Shown here: piece after piece, positions 53,085-61,930 of the stretch | Numbering within the stretch: the first letter of the stretch is position 1 | Layout of the letters: each line of letters opens with the position of its first letter | NCBI RefSeq assembly: GCF_014805825.1 | Contig: NZ_CP061941.1 | Location: 4,154,001 to 4,218,000, forward strand | Origin: Marinomonas algicola | Lineage (GTDB): Bacteria; Pseudomonadota; Gammaproteobacteria; Pseudomonadales; Marinomonadaceae | Direction: 5' to 3' | Length of the DNA stretch: 64,000 nucleotides | The notes under the pieces: model-generated | The model's database searches: none | What the model saw: only the letters and a program-made list of their open reading frames with translations | Told to the model about the DNA's origin: nothing | Translations under genes and position numbers: made by a program

Positions 53085-53225
53085 TCTTACTTCACGGTAA
53101 ACACTTAACTTAACCAACCCCGAGCAAAGCAGTAAAGGCAGCAATGATTCTCTCTTGAGCCAAGCCTATTATTGCGCCAATGAATAGAGCACTCCGCCAA
53201 CTCAATGACAATTTAAAACCTTTCC

Positions 53226-53501
53226 CTAATGACGTATGTTCATAGATGTTAAAAAAATCAAAGCGACTATACTCGCTGAAATTATATTTGTATGAATTAC
53301 AGGATTAAGTAAAAGTGTATCAAAATTAAAATTTTCGACTTGTGAGTTTTTGATAAATACGCCAAGAGCACCACTAAGTATAGCTATTATAATTAAGCAC
53401 CATGGACGTAGGCTAATCTCTACATTAGAAAATGAAGTTGAGTTCTGTACCCCTTGAGTGTCCTCTGTTTGGTGATCTACATCTACACTAAACCTATACA
53501 T
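53226..53501 (-). CDS. Small membrane protein (integron cassette)
   Basis: The 91-residue protein has a polar N-terminus and two hydrophobic segments (PWCLIIIAILSGALGVFIK near residue 33; ISASIVALIFLTSM near 73). No family was recognised. It is followed by attC-A about 140 bases downstream, which makes it a probable cassette gene. The start is supported only by GAG upstream of the ATG, so translation is less certain. Confidence 0.55.
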   Translation of the reverse strand: MYRFSVDVDHQTEDTQGVQNSTSFSNVEISLRPWCLIIIAILSGALGVFIKNSQVENFNFDTLLLNPVIHTNIISASIVALIFLTSMNIRH

Positions 53502-53769
53502 TTTTACTCATATCCACAAAATCCAAAACTGGAAAAATGAGCATGCGCGTTTACACATTTATCCACGGCCTGTTATTTCTGGTGTGGGGATTCTTATCCT
53601 TTGATAGTAAATCACTTTTCGTATTCCCGCTATTACATTTCGAGCAACGAATGATTATTTAAAATGGCTAAACGAGCAAGACTCAGCCAGATTAAAAAAT
53701 AAACTGTATAGGCACACAGTTGATTTAAAATTGTCCACATGTCTCTAAGTTGACTCTATTAGAACTAGA
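53502..53769. other. Region before the duplicated units, no clear gene
   Basis: A plus-strand frame from 53540 (MSMRVYTFIHGLLFLVWGF) gives 41 hydrophobic residues before a stop and may be the start of a lost gene. Nothing else is recognisable, and no integrase gene or attI site was seen. Confidence 0.4.
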
Positions 53770-53905
53770 TACATAAAAAAACTTACGCCTTTTCTGCGCT
53801 GACGACGACGGTGACGCAAGCCGAAAAGGCGTAGGCTTTTATATTCCAAGGGTATTTTGAGCCGCTAGATAGCGTTGTCGGTCTAAAGACGCGACCTACA
53901 TGCCC
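53770..53905. repeat. Duplicated 136-bp unit, copy 1 (hairpin plus REP)
   Basis: The unit consists of a long imperfect hairpin (ACGCCTTTTCTGCG ... CCGAAAAGGCGTAGGCTTTT) and a REP-like palindrome (CGTTGTCGGTCTAAAGACGCGACCTAC; head GTAG on the minus strand). It is repeated at 53963-54097 with about ten differences. Read on the minus strand, both hairpins resemble terminators of the formate dehydrogenase operon. Confidence 0.8.
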
Positions 53906-53962
53906 GCTTTAGAAGATGAACAACCCAGTGGGAGTGATAGATAGTCCACAATTTAAACTGTA

Positions 53963-54097
53963 TACATAAAAAGCCTACGCTTTTTCTGCGCTGACGACAA
54001 CAGTGACGCAAGCCGAAAAGGCGTAGGCTTTTGTATTCCAAGGGTATTTTGAGTCGCTAGATGGCGTTGTCGGTCTAAAGACGCGACCTACATGCCC
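53963..54097. repeat. Duplicated 136-bp unit, copy 2
   Basis: Direct repeat of 53770-53905 with a 57-base spacer. Its hairpin is stronger: AAAAGCCTACGC pairs with GCGTAGGCTTTT (12 bp). It ends 18 bases from the fdsD stop codon, so it is the likely main terminator of the fds operon. The REP palindrome is at 54065-54091. Confidence 0.8.
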
Positions 54098-54115
54098 TTT
54101 GTTCGTCAGCCCTTT

Positions 54116-54346
54116 TTAAGCGTATTCTTTTGCCAATAACGCGATGGCCTTAGCCGTCATCGGCTTTAGCTGATTATTTTCTGTTTTACTGTAGTCAATG
54201 ATCTGCTGCTTCATAGAACGGGCCCAAAAGCGCTTTAAGTGCAACGCAACAAAAGCGGCCACTACATTCTCATCGCCTTGGTGCTCATTATTATCCGCTA
54301 TTTGATTCGCCATACTGACTAATTGATCTAATTGAGAATGACCCAT
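54116..54346 (-). CDS. fdsD: Formate dehydrogenase delta subunit (FdsD)
   Basis: The 76-residue protein begins MGHSQLDQLVSMANQIADN and has the FdsD core HLKRFWARSMKQQIIDY. FdsD is a small accessory subunit required for activity of NAD-dependent molybdenum formate dehydrogenases. The ATG at 54346 lies eight bases after AAGGAG; an upstream GTG at 54364 overlaps that site. It follows fdsA with about 120 bases between, and no fdhD/fdsC gene is present where it usually sits. Confidence 0.9.
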   Translation of the reverse strand: MGHSQLDQLVSMANQIADNNEHQGDENVVAAFVALHLKRFWARSMKQQIIDYSKTENNQLKPMTAKAIALLAKEYA

Positions 54347-54466
54347 AACGCGATTCTCCTTCACCTTAAACTTTTCTTTTCTATGATAAAGACACTCTAT
54401 TGAAGCATCCGCCTTGTGCTACCTCAATAGAGTGTTAAGAAGGCATAGTCCATTGATTATGCCGTT

Positions 54467-57337
54467 TTAAGCGCCGACTTGACTCTGTTTTTTAAGGAAC
54501 GCTTGCTGCTTTTTATCAAAAGCCACAAAATCACGCTGCCACTGGGATGGCTGGCTGACTTTTTCTACTTGCACGGCCGTTACCTTATATTCAGGACAGT
54601 TGGTCGCCCAATCCGAGTTATCGGTAGTAATAACGTTTGCACCGCTGCTAGGATGATGGAATGTTGTATAAACCACACCCGCTTGCATGCGCTCACTCAC
54701 AACAGCACGCAATACGGTATGACCCGCTCGGCTGCTAATACCTAGCCAATCACCGTCTTTAATGCCTCGCTCTTCTGCGTCATGAGGATGCACTTCAAGC
54801 ACATCTTCATCGTGCCATACTTGATTGTCTGTTCGACGAGTTTGAGCACCCACATTGTACTGAGACAAAATACGTCCCGTTGTCAGTAATAATGGGAAAC
54901 GACGACTGGCACGCTCTTCAGTCGCAACGTATTCCGTGACCGCAAAATTGCCTTTTCCAATAGGGAAGTCCACTTCATGCATAATAGGCGTACCCAATGG
55001 ATGTTCTTCATTACAAGGCCATTGAATACTGCCTTGTTCTTCCAATAATTGATAACTGACCCCCGTAAACGAAGGAGTAAGCTGCGCAATTTCATCCATG
55101 ATTTCAGAAGGATGCTGGTAATCCATTGGGTAACCAAGCGCATTAGATAACGCCACTGTGACTTCCCAATCTTCTTTGCCTGCCAACGGTGGCATTACTT
55201 TACGGACACGATTAATACGACGTTCCGCATTGGTGAACGTTCCGTTTTTCTCCAAGAAGGTAGAACCCGGTAGCAGAACGTGGGCAAATTTCGCCGTTTC
55301 ATTTAGGAAAATATCTTGTACAACCAAGCATTCTAATGATTTTAGCGCCGCTTCGACATGATGTGTATTTGGATCCGATTGCGCAATGTCTTCTCCTTGA
55401 ACGTACAGGCCTTTAAATTGACCTGCGATGGCAGAATCAAACATATTAGGAATACGTAGCCCAGGTTCATTGTCTAACTTAACACCCCAAACCGTTTCAA
55501 AATTACCGCGAGCAACATCGTCTGAAACGTGTTGGTAACCCGGTAACTCATGAGGGAAAGAGCCCATATCACAGGAACCTTGAACATTATTTTGTCCACG
55601 TAATGGATTCACACCAACACCTTCGCGGCCAATATTACCCGTAGCTAATGCAAGGTTGGCAATCCCCATGACCATGGTTGAACCTTGACTGTGCTCCGTA
55701 ACACCTAAGCCATAGAAAATGGCGCCATTCTTACCTTCAGCATACACCCGTGCCGCACGTCGAACGTCTTCAGCCGCTACACCAGTGATGCTTTCCATCG
55801 TTTCAGGAGCGTTAATCGACTCACTAATAAAAGAGCGCCAGGCTTGATACGCCTTATCGTCGCAACGTTCCTGAATAAAGTTCGTATCCTCTAAGCCTTC
55901 CTCAATAATAACGTGCGCGATGGAATTCACTAGCGCCACGTTCGTACCCGGACGCAATGGCAGATGCAAGGCGCCTTTTAAGTGAGGGGTTTTCAATAGG
56001 TCAATTTTACGAGGGTCCGCAACGATCAGTTTTGCACCTTCACGTAAGCGACGACGCATCATAGAACCAAATACAGGATGGGCATCCGTTGGATTCGCGC
56101 CAATAACCAACATCACATCGGTCTCACGAATGGAATCGAACGTTTGTGTCCCAGCGGATTCACCCAAGGTCGTTTTCAATCCGTAACCCGTTGGGCTATG
56201 ACACACCCGGGCACAGGTATCAGTATTATTATTGCCAAACGCGGCACGAATCAGTTTTTGTACTAAATAGGTTTCTTCATTTGTACAGCGAGATGAGGTA
56301 ATTCCACCAACACTTTCACGACCGTATTTCTCTTGAATACCTTTTAAACGCGTTGCGGCAAACTCAAGTGCGTCTTCCCAACTCACTGCACGCCAAGGCT
56401 CATCAATATTGTCGCGAATCATAGGTTCTTTTATACGGTCTTTATGAGTGGCATAACCAAAGGCAAAGCGCCCTTTCACACAGGAGTGTCCTTGGTTCGC
56501 ATCGCCTCCTTTATAAGGCACCATACGCACAACTTGGTCGCCTTTCATTTCCGCTTTAAATGAACAACCCACACCACAATAAGCGCAGGTTGTTACCACA
56601 CTGTGCTCCGGTTGTCCCATATCAATAATGCTGTTTTCGACCAGCGTTGAGGTTGGGCAAGCTTGCACACACGCACCACAGGAAACACAGTCAGAATCTA
56701 AGAAACTTTCATTCTGACCCGCCGCCACCTTGGAGTCAAAGCCGCGACCATCGATGGTTAATGCAAAGGTGCCTTGAACCTCCTCGCAAGCTCGTACGCA
56801 ACGAGAGCAGACGATGCATTTACTTGGGTCAAAGGTAAAATACGGATTCGAGGTATCTTTTTCCGCATCCAGATGATTATGACCATCAAAACCATAGCGT
56901 ACTTCACGTAAACCCACCGCACCGGCCATATCTTGCAACTCGCAATCACCATTTGCAGGACAGGTTAAGCAATCCAACGGGTGATCAGAAATGTACAACT
57001 CCATAACATTTCGACGCAATTTAGCAATTTTTTCATTTTGCGTTATGACTTTCATTCCGGCATTAACAGGCGTCGTACAGGATGCAGGGAAACCTCGACG
57101 ACCTTCTATTTGTACTGTACATAAACGGCAAGAACCAAAGGCCTCCAGATTGTCCGTCGCGCACAATTTAGGAATGGTGATATCGGCAATCGCGGCGGCG
57201 CGCATGACGGATGTGCCTTCCGGAACCGTGACCTCAATGCCATCAATTTCTAATGTCACCAATTCGGTAGAAAGACTGGCGGCCGTTCCATAATCTTTGT
57301 TAGGATCACTTTTTGTTGGTTCAAAATAATGCAACAT
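54467..57337 (-). CDS. fdsA: NAD-dependent formate dehydrogenase alpha subunit (FdsA)
   Basis: The 956-residue molybdoenzyme has an N-terminal [2Fe-2S] domain (about 30-105), a His-Cys [4Fe-4S] site (SDHPLDCLTCPANGDCELQ), two ferredoxin-type clusters (CIVCSRCVRACE, CVSCGACVQACP), a further cluster (CAYCGVGC near 252) and the bis-MGD domain. The catalytic Cys is in ARVCHSPTGYGL (near 381) rather than selenocysteine. It oxidises formate to CO2 and passes electrons to FdsBG. The start lies one base after the fdsB stop. Confidence 0.95.
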   Translation of the reverse strand: MLHYFEPTKSDPNKDYGTAASLSTELVTLEIDGIEVTVPEGTSVMRAAAIADITIPKLCATDNLEAFGSCRLCTVQIEGRRGFPASCTTPVNAGMKVITQNEKIAKLRRNVMELYISDHPLDCLTCPANGDCELQDMAGAVGLREVRYGFDGHNHLDAEKDTSNPYFTFDPSKCIVCSRCVRACEEVQGTFALTIDGRGFDSKVAAGQNESFLDSDCVSCGACVQACPTSTLVENSIIDMGQPEHSVVTTCAYCGVGCSFKAEMKGDQVVRMVPYKGGDANQGHSCVKGRFAFGYATHKDRIKEPMIRDNIDEPWRAVSWEDALEFAATRLKGIQEKYGRESVGGITSSRCTNEETYLVQKLIRAAFGNNNTDTCARVCHSPTGYGLKTTLGESAGTQTFDSIRETDVMLVIGANPTDAHPVFGSMMRRRLREGAKLIVADPRKIDLLKTPHLKGALHLPLRPGTNVALVNSIAHVIIEEGLEDTNFIQERCDDKAYQAWRSFISESINAPETMESITGVAAEDVRRAARVYAEGKNGAIFYGLGVTEHSQGSTMVMGIANLALATGNIGREGVGVNPLRGQNNVQGSCDMGSFPHELPGYQHVSDDVARGNFETVWGVKLDNEPGLRIPNMFDSAIAGQFKGLYVQGEDIAQSDPNTHHVEAALKSLECLVVQDIFLNETAKFAHVLLPGSTFLEKNGTFTNAERRINRVRKVMPPLAGKEDWEVTVALSNALGYPMDYQHPSEIMDEIAQLTPSFTGVSYQLLEEQGSIQWPCNEEHPLGTPIMHEVDFPIGKGNFAVTEYVATEERASRRFPLLLTTGRILSQYNVGAQTRRTDNQVWHDEDVLEVHPHDAEERGIKDGDWLGISSRAGHTVLRAVVSERMQAGVVYTTFHHPSSGANVITTDNSDWATNCPEYKVTAVQVEKVSQPSQWQRDFVAFDKKQQAFLKKQSQVGA

Positions 57338-57338
57338 A

Positions 57339-58907
57339 TCAATGTACCTCGGCTGACGTAGAATTGGCGATGGCGTTATCTATATCTTCTGGAAAATGCT
57401 TAAAGGCACTTTGTACAGGAAAAGGCGTCATACCTCCCATAGCACAAAGTGAGCCATGGATCATGGTGTCACATAAATCCTCTAGGAGTGTCAGGTTCGC
57501 ACCCACATTGACCCCAGAGCGAATTTTATCGATGACTTCGACCCCACGAGTCGAACCAATACGGCAAGGAGTGCATTTACCACAAGACTCTTCGATACAG
57601 AACTCCATGGAAAAACGCGCTTGCTCTGTCATATCAACAGTATCATCAAAAATAACAATCCCCCCATGACCTAAGACCGCTTCAATCGCGGCAAACGCTT
57701 CATAATCTAGGGGCGTATCCCATTGGCTTTCTGGCAAATAAGCCCCTAATGGCCCCCCCACTTGAATGGCTTTCATTGGACGACCTGACGCCGTACCACC
57801 ACCAAAGTCATCGATCAATTGACGCAGTGTTGGACCAAAAGCCAGCTCAATCAAGCCACCTTGTTGCACGTTCCCGGCCAACTGAAAAGGCAAGGTGCCA
57901 CGGGAGCGTCCCATGCCGTAATTCGCATACGCCTGACCACCTTCCGCCATAATGTAAGGCACGGCCGCTAAGGACAAAACATTGTTTACGATAGTCGGTT
58001 TACCAAACAGTCCTTCAATCGCCGGTAACGGCGGTTTAAATCGCACTAAACCGCGTTTGCCTTCAAGACTTTCCAGTAAAGACGTTTCTTCACCGCATAT
58101 GTAAGCCGCCGCCCCTAAACGCACTTCTAAATCAAATTTTTTGCCACAGCCTAATAAATCGTCACCCAAATACCCTGCTGCATAAGCATTGGCAATGGCT
58201 TCTTTAAGAATATCAAAAGCCACTGGATACTCTGATCGTAAATAGATATAACCCTGAGTGGCTCCCACCGCTAACCCCGCAATGGTCATGCCTTCTATTA
58301 ACATAAATGGGTCCGCTTCCATCACCATTCGATCGGCAAACGTACCGGAATCCCCTTCATCAGCATTGCATACTATGTACTTTTGATCTGGCGGGCAGTC
58401 GTGCACGGTTTGCCATTTAATGCCTGTTGGAAAGGCCGCGCCTCCACGTCCACGTAGACCGGATACCTTGACTGCATCAACAATTTCTTGACCAGTCAGC
58501 TGTAAGCTTCTGGCTAACCCTTTAAAGCCATCTAACGCTTTATAGTCATCAATGGAAACCGGATCAATGATACCTGCACGGGCAAAAGTTAAACGCTGCT
58601 GTTTTTTAAGGTAAGGCAGTTCTTCTGGTTTTCCCAAAGACAATTTATGACTCTCGCTTCCGGTTAAAAAGCCAGTATCAAATAAGCCGGTAACATCACG
58701 TGCTTCAACAGGCCCATAGGCGACTCGACCTTGATCTGTTTCGACTTCCACCATAGGCTCTAACCAGAATACGCCACGCGAGCCATTGCGAATCAGTTGA
58801 ATGTCCTCACCGCGAGACTCGGCCTCCGCAACAATCGCAGCCGCTATGTGGTTACCACCCAAAGACAACGTCGTTGTATCACGAGGAACATACACTTTAA
58901 TACTCAT
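57339..58907 (-). CDS. fdsB: NAD-dependent formate dehydrogenase beta subunit (FdsB)
   Basis: The 522-residue protein has an N-terminal thioredoxin-like part, the FMN/NADH domain of complex I 51-kDa type (VSGLRGRGGAAFPTG near 149; CNADEGDSGTFADR near 180) and a C-terminal [4Fe-4S] motif (ESCGKCTPCRIG near 438). It reduces NAD+ with electrons from FdsA. It overlaps fdsG by four bases and nearly abuts fdsA. Confidence 0.95.
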   Translation of the reverse strand: MSIKVYVPRDTTTLSLGGNHIAAAIVAEAESRGEDIQLIRNGSRGVFWLEPMVEVETDQGRVAYGPVEARDVTGLFDTGFLTGSESHKLSLGKPEELPYLKKQQRLTFARAGIIDPVSIDDYKALDGFKGLARSLQLTGQEIVDAVKVSGLRGRGGAAFPTGIKWQTVHDCPPDQKYIVCNADEGDSGTFADRMVMEADPFMLIEGMTIAGLAVGATQGYIYLRSEYPVAFDILKEAIANAYAAGYLGDDLLGCGKKFDLEVRLGAAAYICGEETSLLESLEGKRGLVRFKPPLPAIEGLFGKPTIVNNVLSLAAVPYIMAEGGQAYANYGMGRSRGTLPFQLAGNVQQGGLIELAFGPTLRQLIDDFGGGTASGRPMKAIQVGGPLGAYLPESQWDTPLDYEAFAAIEAVLGHGGIVIFDDTVDMTEQARFSMEFCIEESCGKCTPCRIGSTRGVEVIDKIRSGVNVGANLTLLEDLCDTMIHGSLCAMGGMTPFPVQSAFKHFPEDIDNAIANSTSAEVH

Positions 58908-59428
58908 GACTCTCTCTCCTGTCTCATGGAACTTAACGGAGCCAAATCCAAGGGGACTGTCGTTAATTCATCCACCAGCTGATCAAATTTTTCTTCTGTC
59001 ACTCGGCCGACAATGTCGTTATTGACTCTAATAGAAGGTCCACAGGCGCAATTTCCTAAGCAATACACAGGCTCTAATGTGAATTCTTTATCCAAAGTTG
59101 TCCCTTTATAGTCCACTCTGAGCTTTGTTTTTACGTGCTCTTCAAGCACTCTGGACCCTCGCGCTTGGCAAGCTTCGGCACGGCAAATTTGCACAACATG
59201 CTTACCAGGAGGCGTGGTACGAAACAGGTGGTAAAAAGAAATCACACCATGCACTTCGGCACGAGTTTGATTTAATGCGTCCGCTATCAGAGGGACAGCC
59301 TCAGGCGGCACGTAACCTTGAGTGTCTTGAATACCATGCAATATTGGCAGCATGGCGCCTGGCATGTCTTTCAATGACGCGATGATGTGCGTCACTTCGG
59401 CTAAATTCCATTGGGCGTGGTTTGTCAT
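58904..59428 (-). CDS. fdsG: NAD-dependent formate dehydrogenase gamma subunit (FdsG)
   Basis: The 174-residue protein has a NuoE-type thioredoxin-like [2Fe-2S] domain with ligands in CRAEACQARG (about residue 83) and CLGNCACGPS (about 124), and the preceding GVISFYHLFRTTPPGKH. It relays electrons between FdsA and FdsB. It is the first gene of the operon fdsG-fdsB-fdsA-fdsD. Confidence 0.93.
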   Translation of the reverse strand: MTNHAQWNLAEVTHIIASLKDMPGAMLPILHGIQDTQGYVPPEAVPLIADALNQTRAEVHGVISFYHLFRTTPPGKHVVQICRAEACQARGSRVLEEHVKTKLRVDYKGTTLDKEFTLEPVYCLGNCACGPSIRVNNDIVGRVTEEKFDQLVDELTTVPLDLAPLSSMRQERES

Positions 59429-59670
59429 TTTTATTACCTATTCCGCTGTCGTTGGAAGCTTAGGGTTATCGTTATCCGCCTACGGTAACACTCTCGATGC
59501 ACTCTTCAAATATGAAAATATGTGCCTATTTATAGGTAACCCCACTAACTTACTATTCTTATTAGATAAAGTGCTTTATTCTATTTATATATGCACAAAA
59601 ACACCTATTTAATTGGGTTTTAAAAATCCTATTTGGAAAGGATAATCACTCTCAAATAGAGCGGCTATGT

Positions 59671-60738
59671 ATGACATCAAAACGCATTCACATTGACCCT
59701 ACGTGGCTATTTCGCGATGAAGCGGGTAACACACTTGACCCTCAATTATTTAGGTTATTAGCCGAGATTTATCACCATAAAAAATTGACAGAAGCCTCAA
59801 AAAGCGCGGGCATATCGTATCGCCACAGCTGGAATTTATTAGGGAAATGGGCCGACTTCTTTGGAACCCCTTTGGTCTCACTAGAAAAAGGCCGTGGTGC
59901 CTTTTTAACACCCTTAGGTGAGAAACTATTATGGGCTGAGCAACGAGTCTCAGCTCGATTCCAACCTCAAATGGAAAGCCTTGCTTCAGAACTTAATATT
60001 GAAATCCAAAAAGCCTTAGTAAACTTAACGCCTTTATTACGAGTTCAAGCCAGTCATGGCTATGCGGTCGCTTTATTACCGGATGCCTGCAAAGACATCC
60101 AATTAGACTTGCAATACAGCAGCCCAATAGAAGCCTTAGCCGCGTTAAATAGAGACGCGTGTGATTTGGCAGGGTTTCATGTTCCAAGTGGCATTGTGAT
60201 AAAAAAACGTCTTAAACAATACCAACAGCTACTTAAGCCAAGAGCCCATAAAATCATACGTTTTATTACCCGTAGACAAGGCTTAATGGTTCGTCAAAAC
60301 TGTCCATTAGAGATTCATGGTATAGACGATTTAGTGTCCGAGGGAGTACGCTTTATTAACAGACAAGAAGAGTCCGGTACTCGTGCCTTATTCGATCAAT
60401 TACTTTTAGAAAAGCCGCTGTCCAGCAAACGTATTACGGGTTACAACAATCGAGAATTTACCCATTCAGCCGTGGCCGCTTACGTCGCATCCAATATGGC
60501 TGATGTTGGGTTTGGAGTAGAAGAAGCCGCACATAAATTTGGTTTGCGGTTTATTCCAATTTGCACCGAAGATTATGTCTTTGTTTGTCATCAAAGAAAC
60601 CTCAACAAAGCCGCGATGGTTGAATTTATTCAAGCGATTAAAAGTAAAGCATTTCAAGAAAAAATCACCTCACTCGCAGGCTATGAAGGGCATCATTTAG
60701 GCGTCATTGAAGACATATCACACTTTATGCCAAGCTAA
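59671..60738 (+). CDS. ModE-like HTH regulator with periplasmic-binding-type domain
   Basis: The 355-residue protein has a ModE/LysR-type winged HTH (about 20-110; KKLTEASKSAGISYRHSWNL, with LEKGRGAFLTPLGEKLL) and a PBP-like domain (about 120-345) with RQEESGTRALFDQLL and AAYVASNMADVGFGVEEAA. Such proteins (sometimes named FdsR) regulate fds operons and may sense molybdate or a related ligand. It is divergent from fdsG with 242 bases between, which supports that role. Confidence 0.85.
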   Translation: MTSKRIHIDPTWLFRDEAGNTLDPQLFRLLAEIYHHKKLTEASKSAGISYRHSWNLLGKWADFFGTPLVSLEKGRGAFLTPLGEKLLWAEQRVSARFQPQMESLASELNIEIQKALVNLTPLLRVQASHGYAVALLPDACKDIQLDLQYSSPIEALAALNRDACDLAGFHVPSGIVIKKRLKQYQQLLKPRAHKIIRFITRRQGLMVRQNCPLEIHGIDDLVSEGVRFINRQEESGTRALFDQLLLEKPLSSKRITGYNNREFTHSAVAAYVASNMADVGFGVEEAAHKFGLRFIPICTEDYVFVCHQRNLNKAAMVEFIQAIKSKAFQEKITSLAGYEGHHLGVIEDISHFMPS

Positions 60739-60779
60739 AACAGGGTGTTTTTGCTAGCGCTTTATTGCTCTTATTAAAA

Positions 60780-60808
60780 GCCAAATCCGTTTTTATATTG
60801 ATTTGGCA
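60780..60808 (+). terminator. Hairpin between regulator and siderophore-interacting gene
   Basis: GCCAAATC, 12-base loop, GATTTGGC: a perfect 8-bp stem between two convergent genes. The T-rich loop and weak tail make it a possible terminator only. Confidence 0.5.
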
Positions 60809-60840
60809 CTTTCAACATTGCATCTGTGAAACAAATACCG

Positions 60841-61563
60841 TTAATCCATGTCTTGTTGCTTAATGACTTTATGCTGGTCTTCATTATTGCCCAATTTCCA
60901 ATAACTTGAGATATAAAGATTGTCTTTCGAGATGGCTTTTTCTTGCTTAAAGAAAGGTCGTAGAGCTTTCATACTAGTAAATTCACAGGCGGCCCAAACG
61001 GAGACAGTCCCTTCCAACCACGTTAATGATTTTACTTGATCGAGCAAAGCAAGTGCATTTTCACCAGGATGGGCGTTAATTACCCATTTAATATCCATGC
61101 CTTCAGGGTGTTTTAACGTTTGAATATCGTCTTCTGACACCACTTCAATGACTGCATAACCTGTTGCATGATCAGGTAGGTATTCTAAATTCACACTGAT
61201 TGCGGGTAACGCTGTCATGTCTCCGACTAACAAATACCAGTCCGCATTGGTCTCAATCATCTTTCTAGGACCGGGTCCGCCAACTAAAATAGTCTCCCCC
61301 GCGTTAACCTCTTGCGCCCATGTAGACGCTGGCCCACCGTCAGCATGCAACATAAAGTCGATATCAATTTCATTTTCTCTTTGATGTCGAATGGTGTAAG
61401 TTCGCATCAAACGTTGTGCTTCCGATTGAAAAATCAATTTTACATAGGCGCTTTCTTGATCATTAGGTAGAGAGGTAACATCGTCTCCTCCCAAGGTAAC
61501 CCTTAGCATATTTGTTGTTACTGGCGCTTTTCTAATGACATGCATTTTTCTAGGACTTTTCAT
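60841..61563 (-). CDS. Siderophore-interacting protein (FAD-dependent ferric reductase)
   Basis: The 240-residue SIP/ViuB-family protein has an FAD-binding barrel with RLMRTYTIRHQRENEIDIDF (about 51) and an NAD-binding domain with YLLVGDMTALPAIS (about 110) and the C-terminal YISSYWKLGNNED. It reduces iron from ferric siderophores in the cytoplasm. A Fur box lies just before the gene, so expression is iron-repressed. Confidence 0.92.
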   Translation of the reverse strand: MKSPRKMHVIRKAPVTTNMLRVTLGGDDVTSLPNDQESAYVKLIFQSEAQRLMRTYTIRHQRENEIDIDFMLHADGGPASTWAQEVNAGETILVGGPGPRKMIETNADWYLLVGDMTALPAISVNLEYLPDHATGYAVIEVVSEDDIQTLKHPEGMDIKWVINAHPGENALALLDQVKSLTWLEGTVSVWAACEFTSMKALRPFFKQEKAISKDNLYISSYWKLGNNEDQHKVIKQQDMD

Positions 61564-61587
61564 TAAATACCCGTTTTAAAAAATCAG

Positions 61588-61606
61588 TGAGAATGATTAT
61601 CAATTT
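61588..61606. promoter_or_regulatory. Fur box upstream of the siderophore-interacting gene
   Basis: TGAGAATGATTATCAATTT matches the 19-bp Fur consensus (inverted ATTATC/GATAAT repeats) at most positions. It is 25-43 bases before the gene start, where a promoter is expected. Confidence 0.75.
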
Positions 61607-61930
61607 AAACCATTTTATGGATAAATCCAAATACTGGGCCTCATATACTGGGTTTTTACTTATTTCTTATTAAAACATAGACCACGATCTGGGTTTTAAT
61701 ACCGGTGAATGAAACCCAATAGCATAGAAAATATCCGTCCTTTATAACAGAAGATAGGTATTTTCGCTCCTCACAGATTTCAAAAGAGTTTGCTATGGTA
61801 TTTTGAATGGGTAAAACCAATAAAAAGAGGTATGTGGTTACAAAATATACATTGCTCTTTTGCACAAAAAGCCGATACTAGCGCCCTATTCCATTCCTTT
61901 TATACGCACTTTTAAAGTGGCAGGAACAGC
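61607..61930. other. Intergenic region before the metallopeptidase gene
   Basis: About 320 bases. A minus-strand GTG frame at 61656-61865 (69 codons) starts with a hydrophobic segment (YFVTTYLFLLVLPIQN) that could be a signal peptide, but it has no ribosome-binding site or known family, so it is not called as a gene. Confidence 0.4.

Noticed and set aside
53540..53665. 41-codon hydrophobic plus-strand frame
   Set aside because: Too short and without a family match; could be a gene fragment but cannot be supported.
61656..61865. 69-codon minus-strand frame with a hydrophobic start
   Set aside because: Starts at GTG without a ribosome-binding site and matches no known family; kept only as a note in the intergenic entry.
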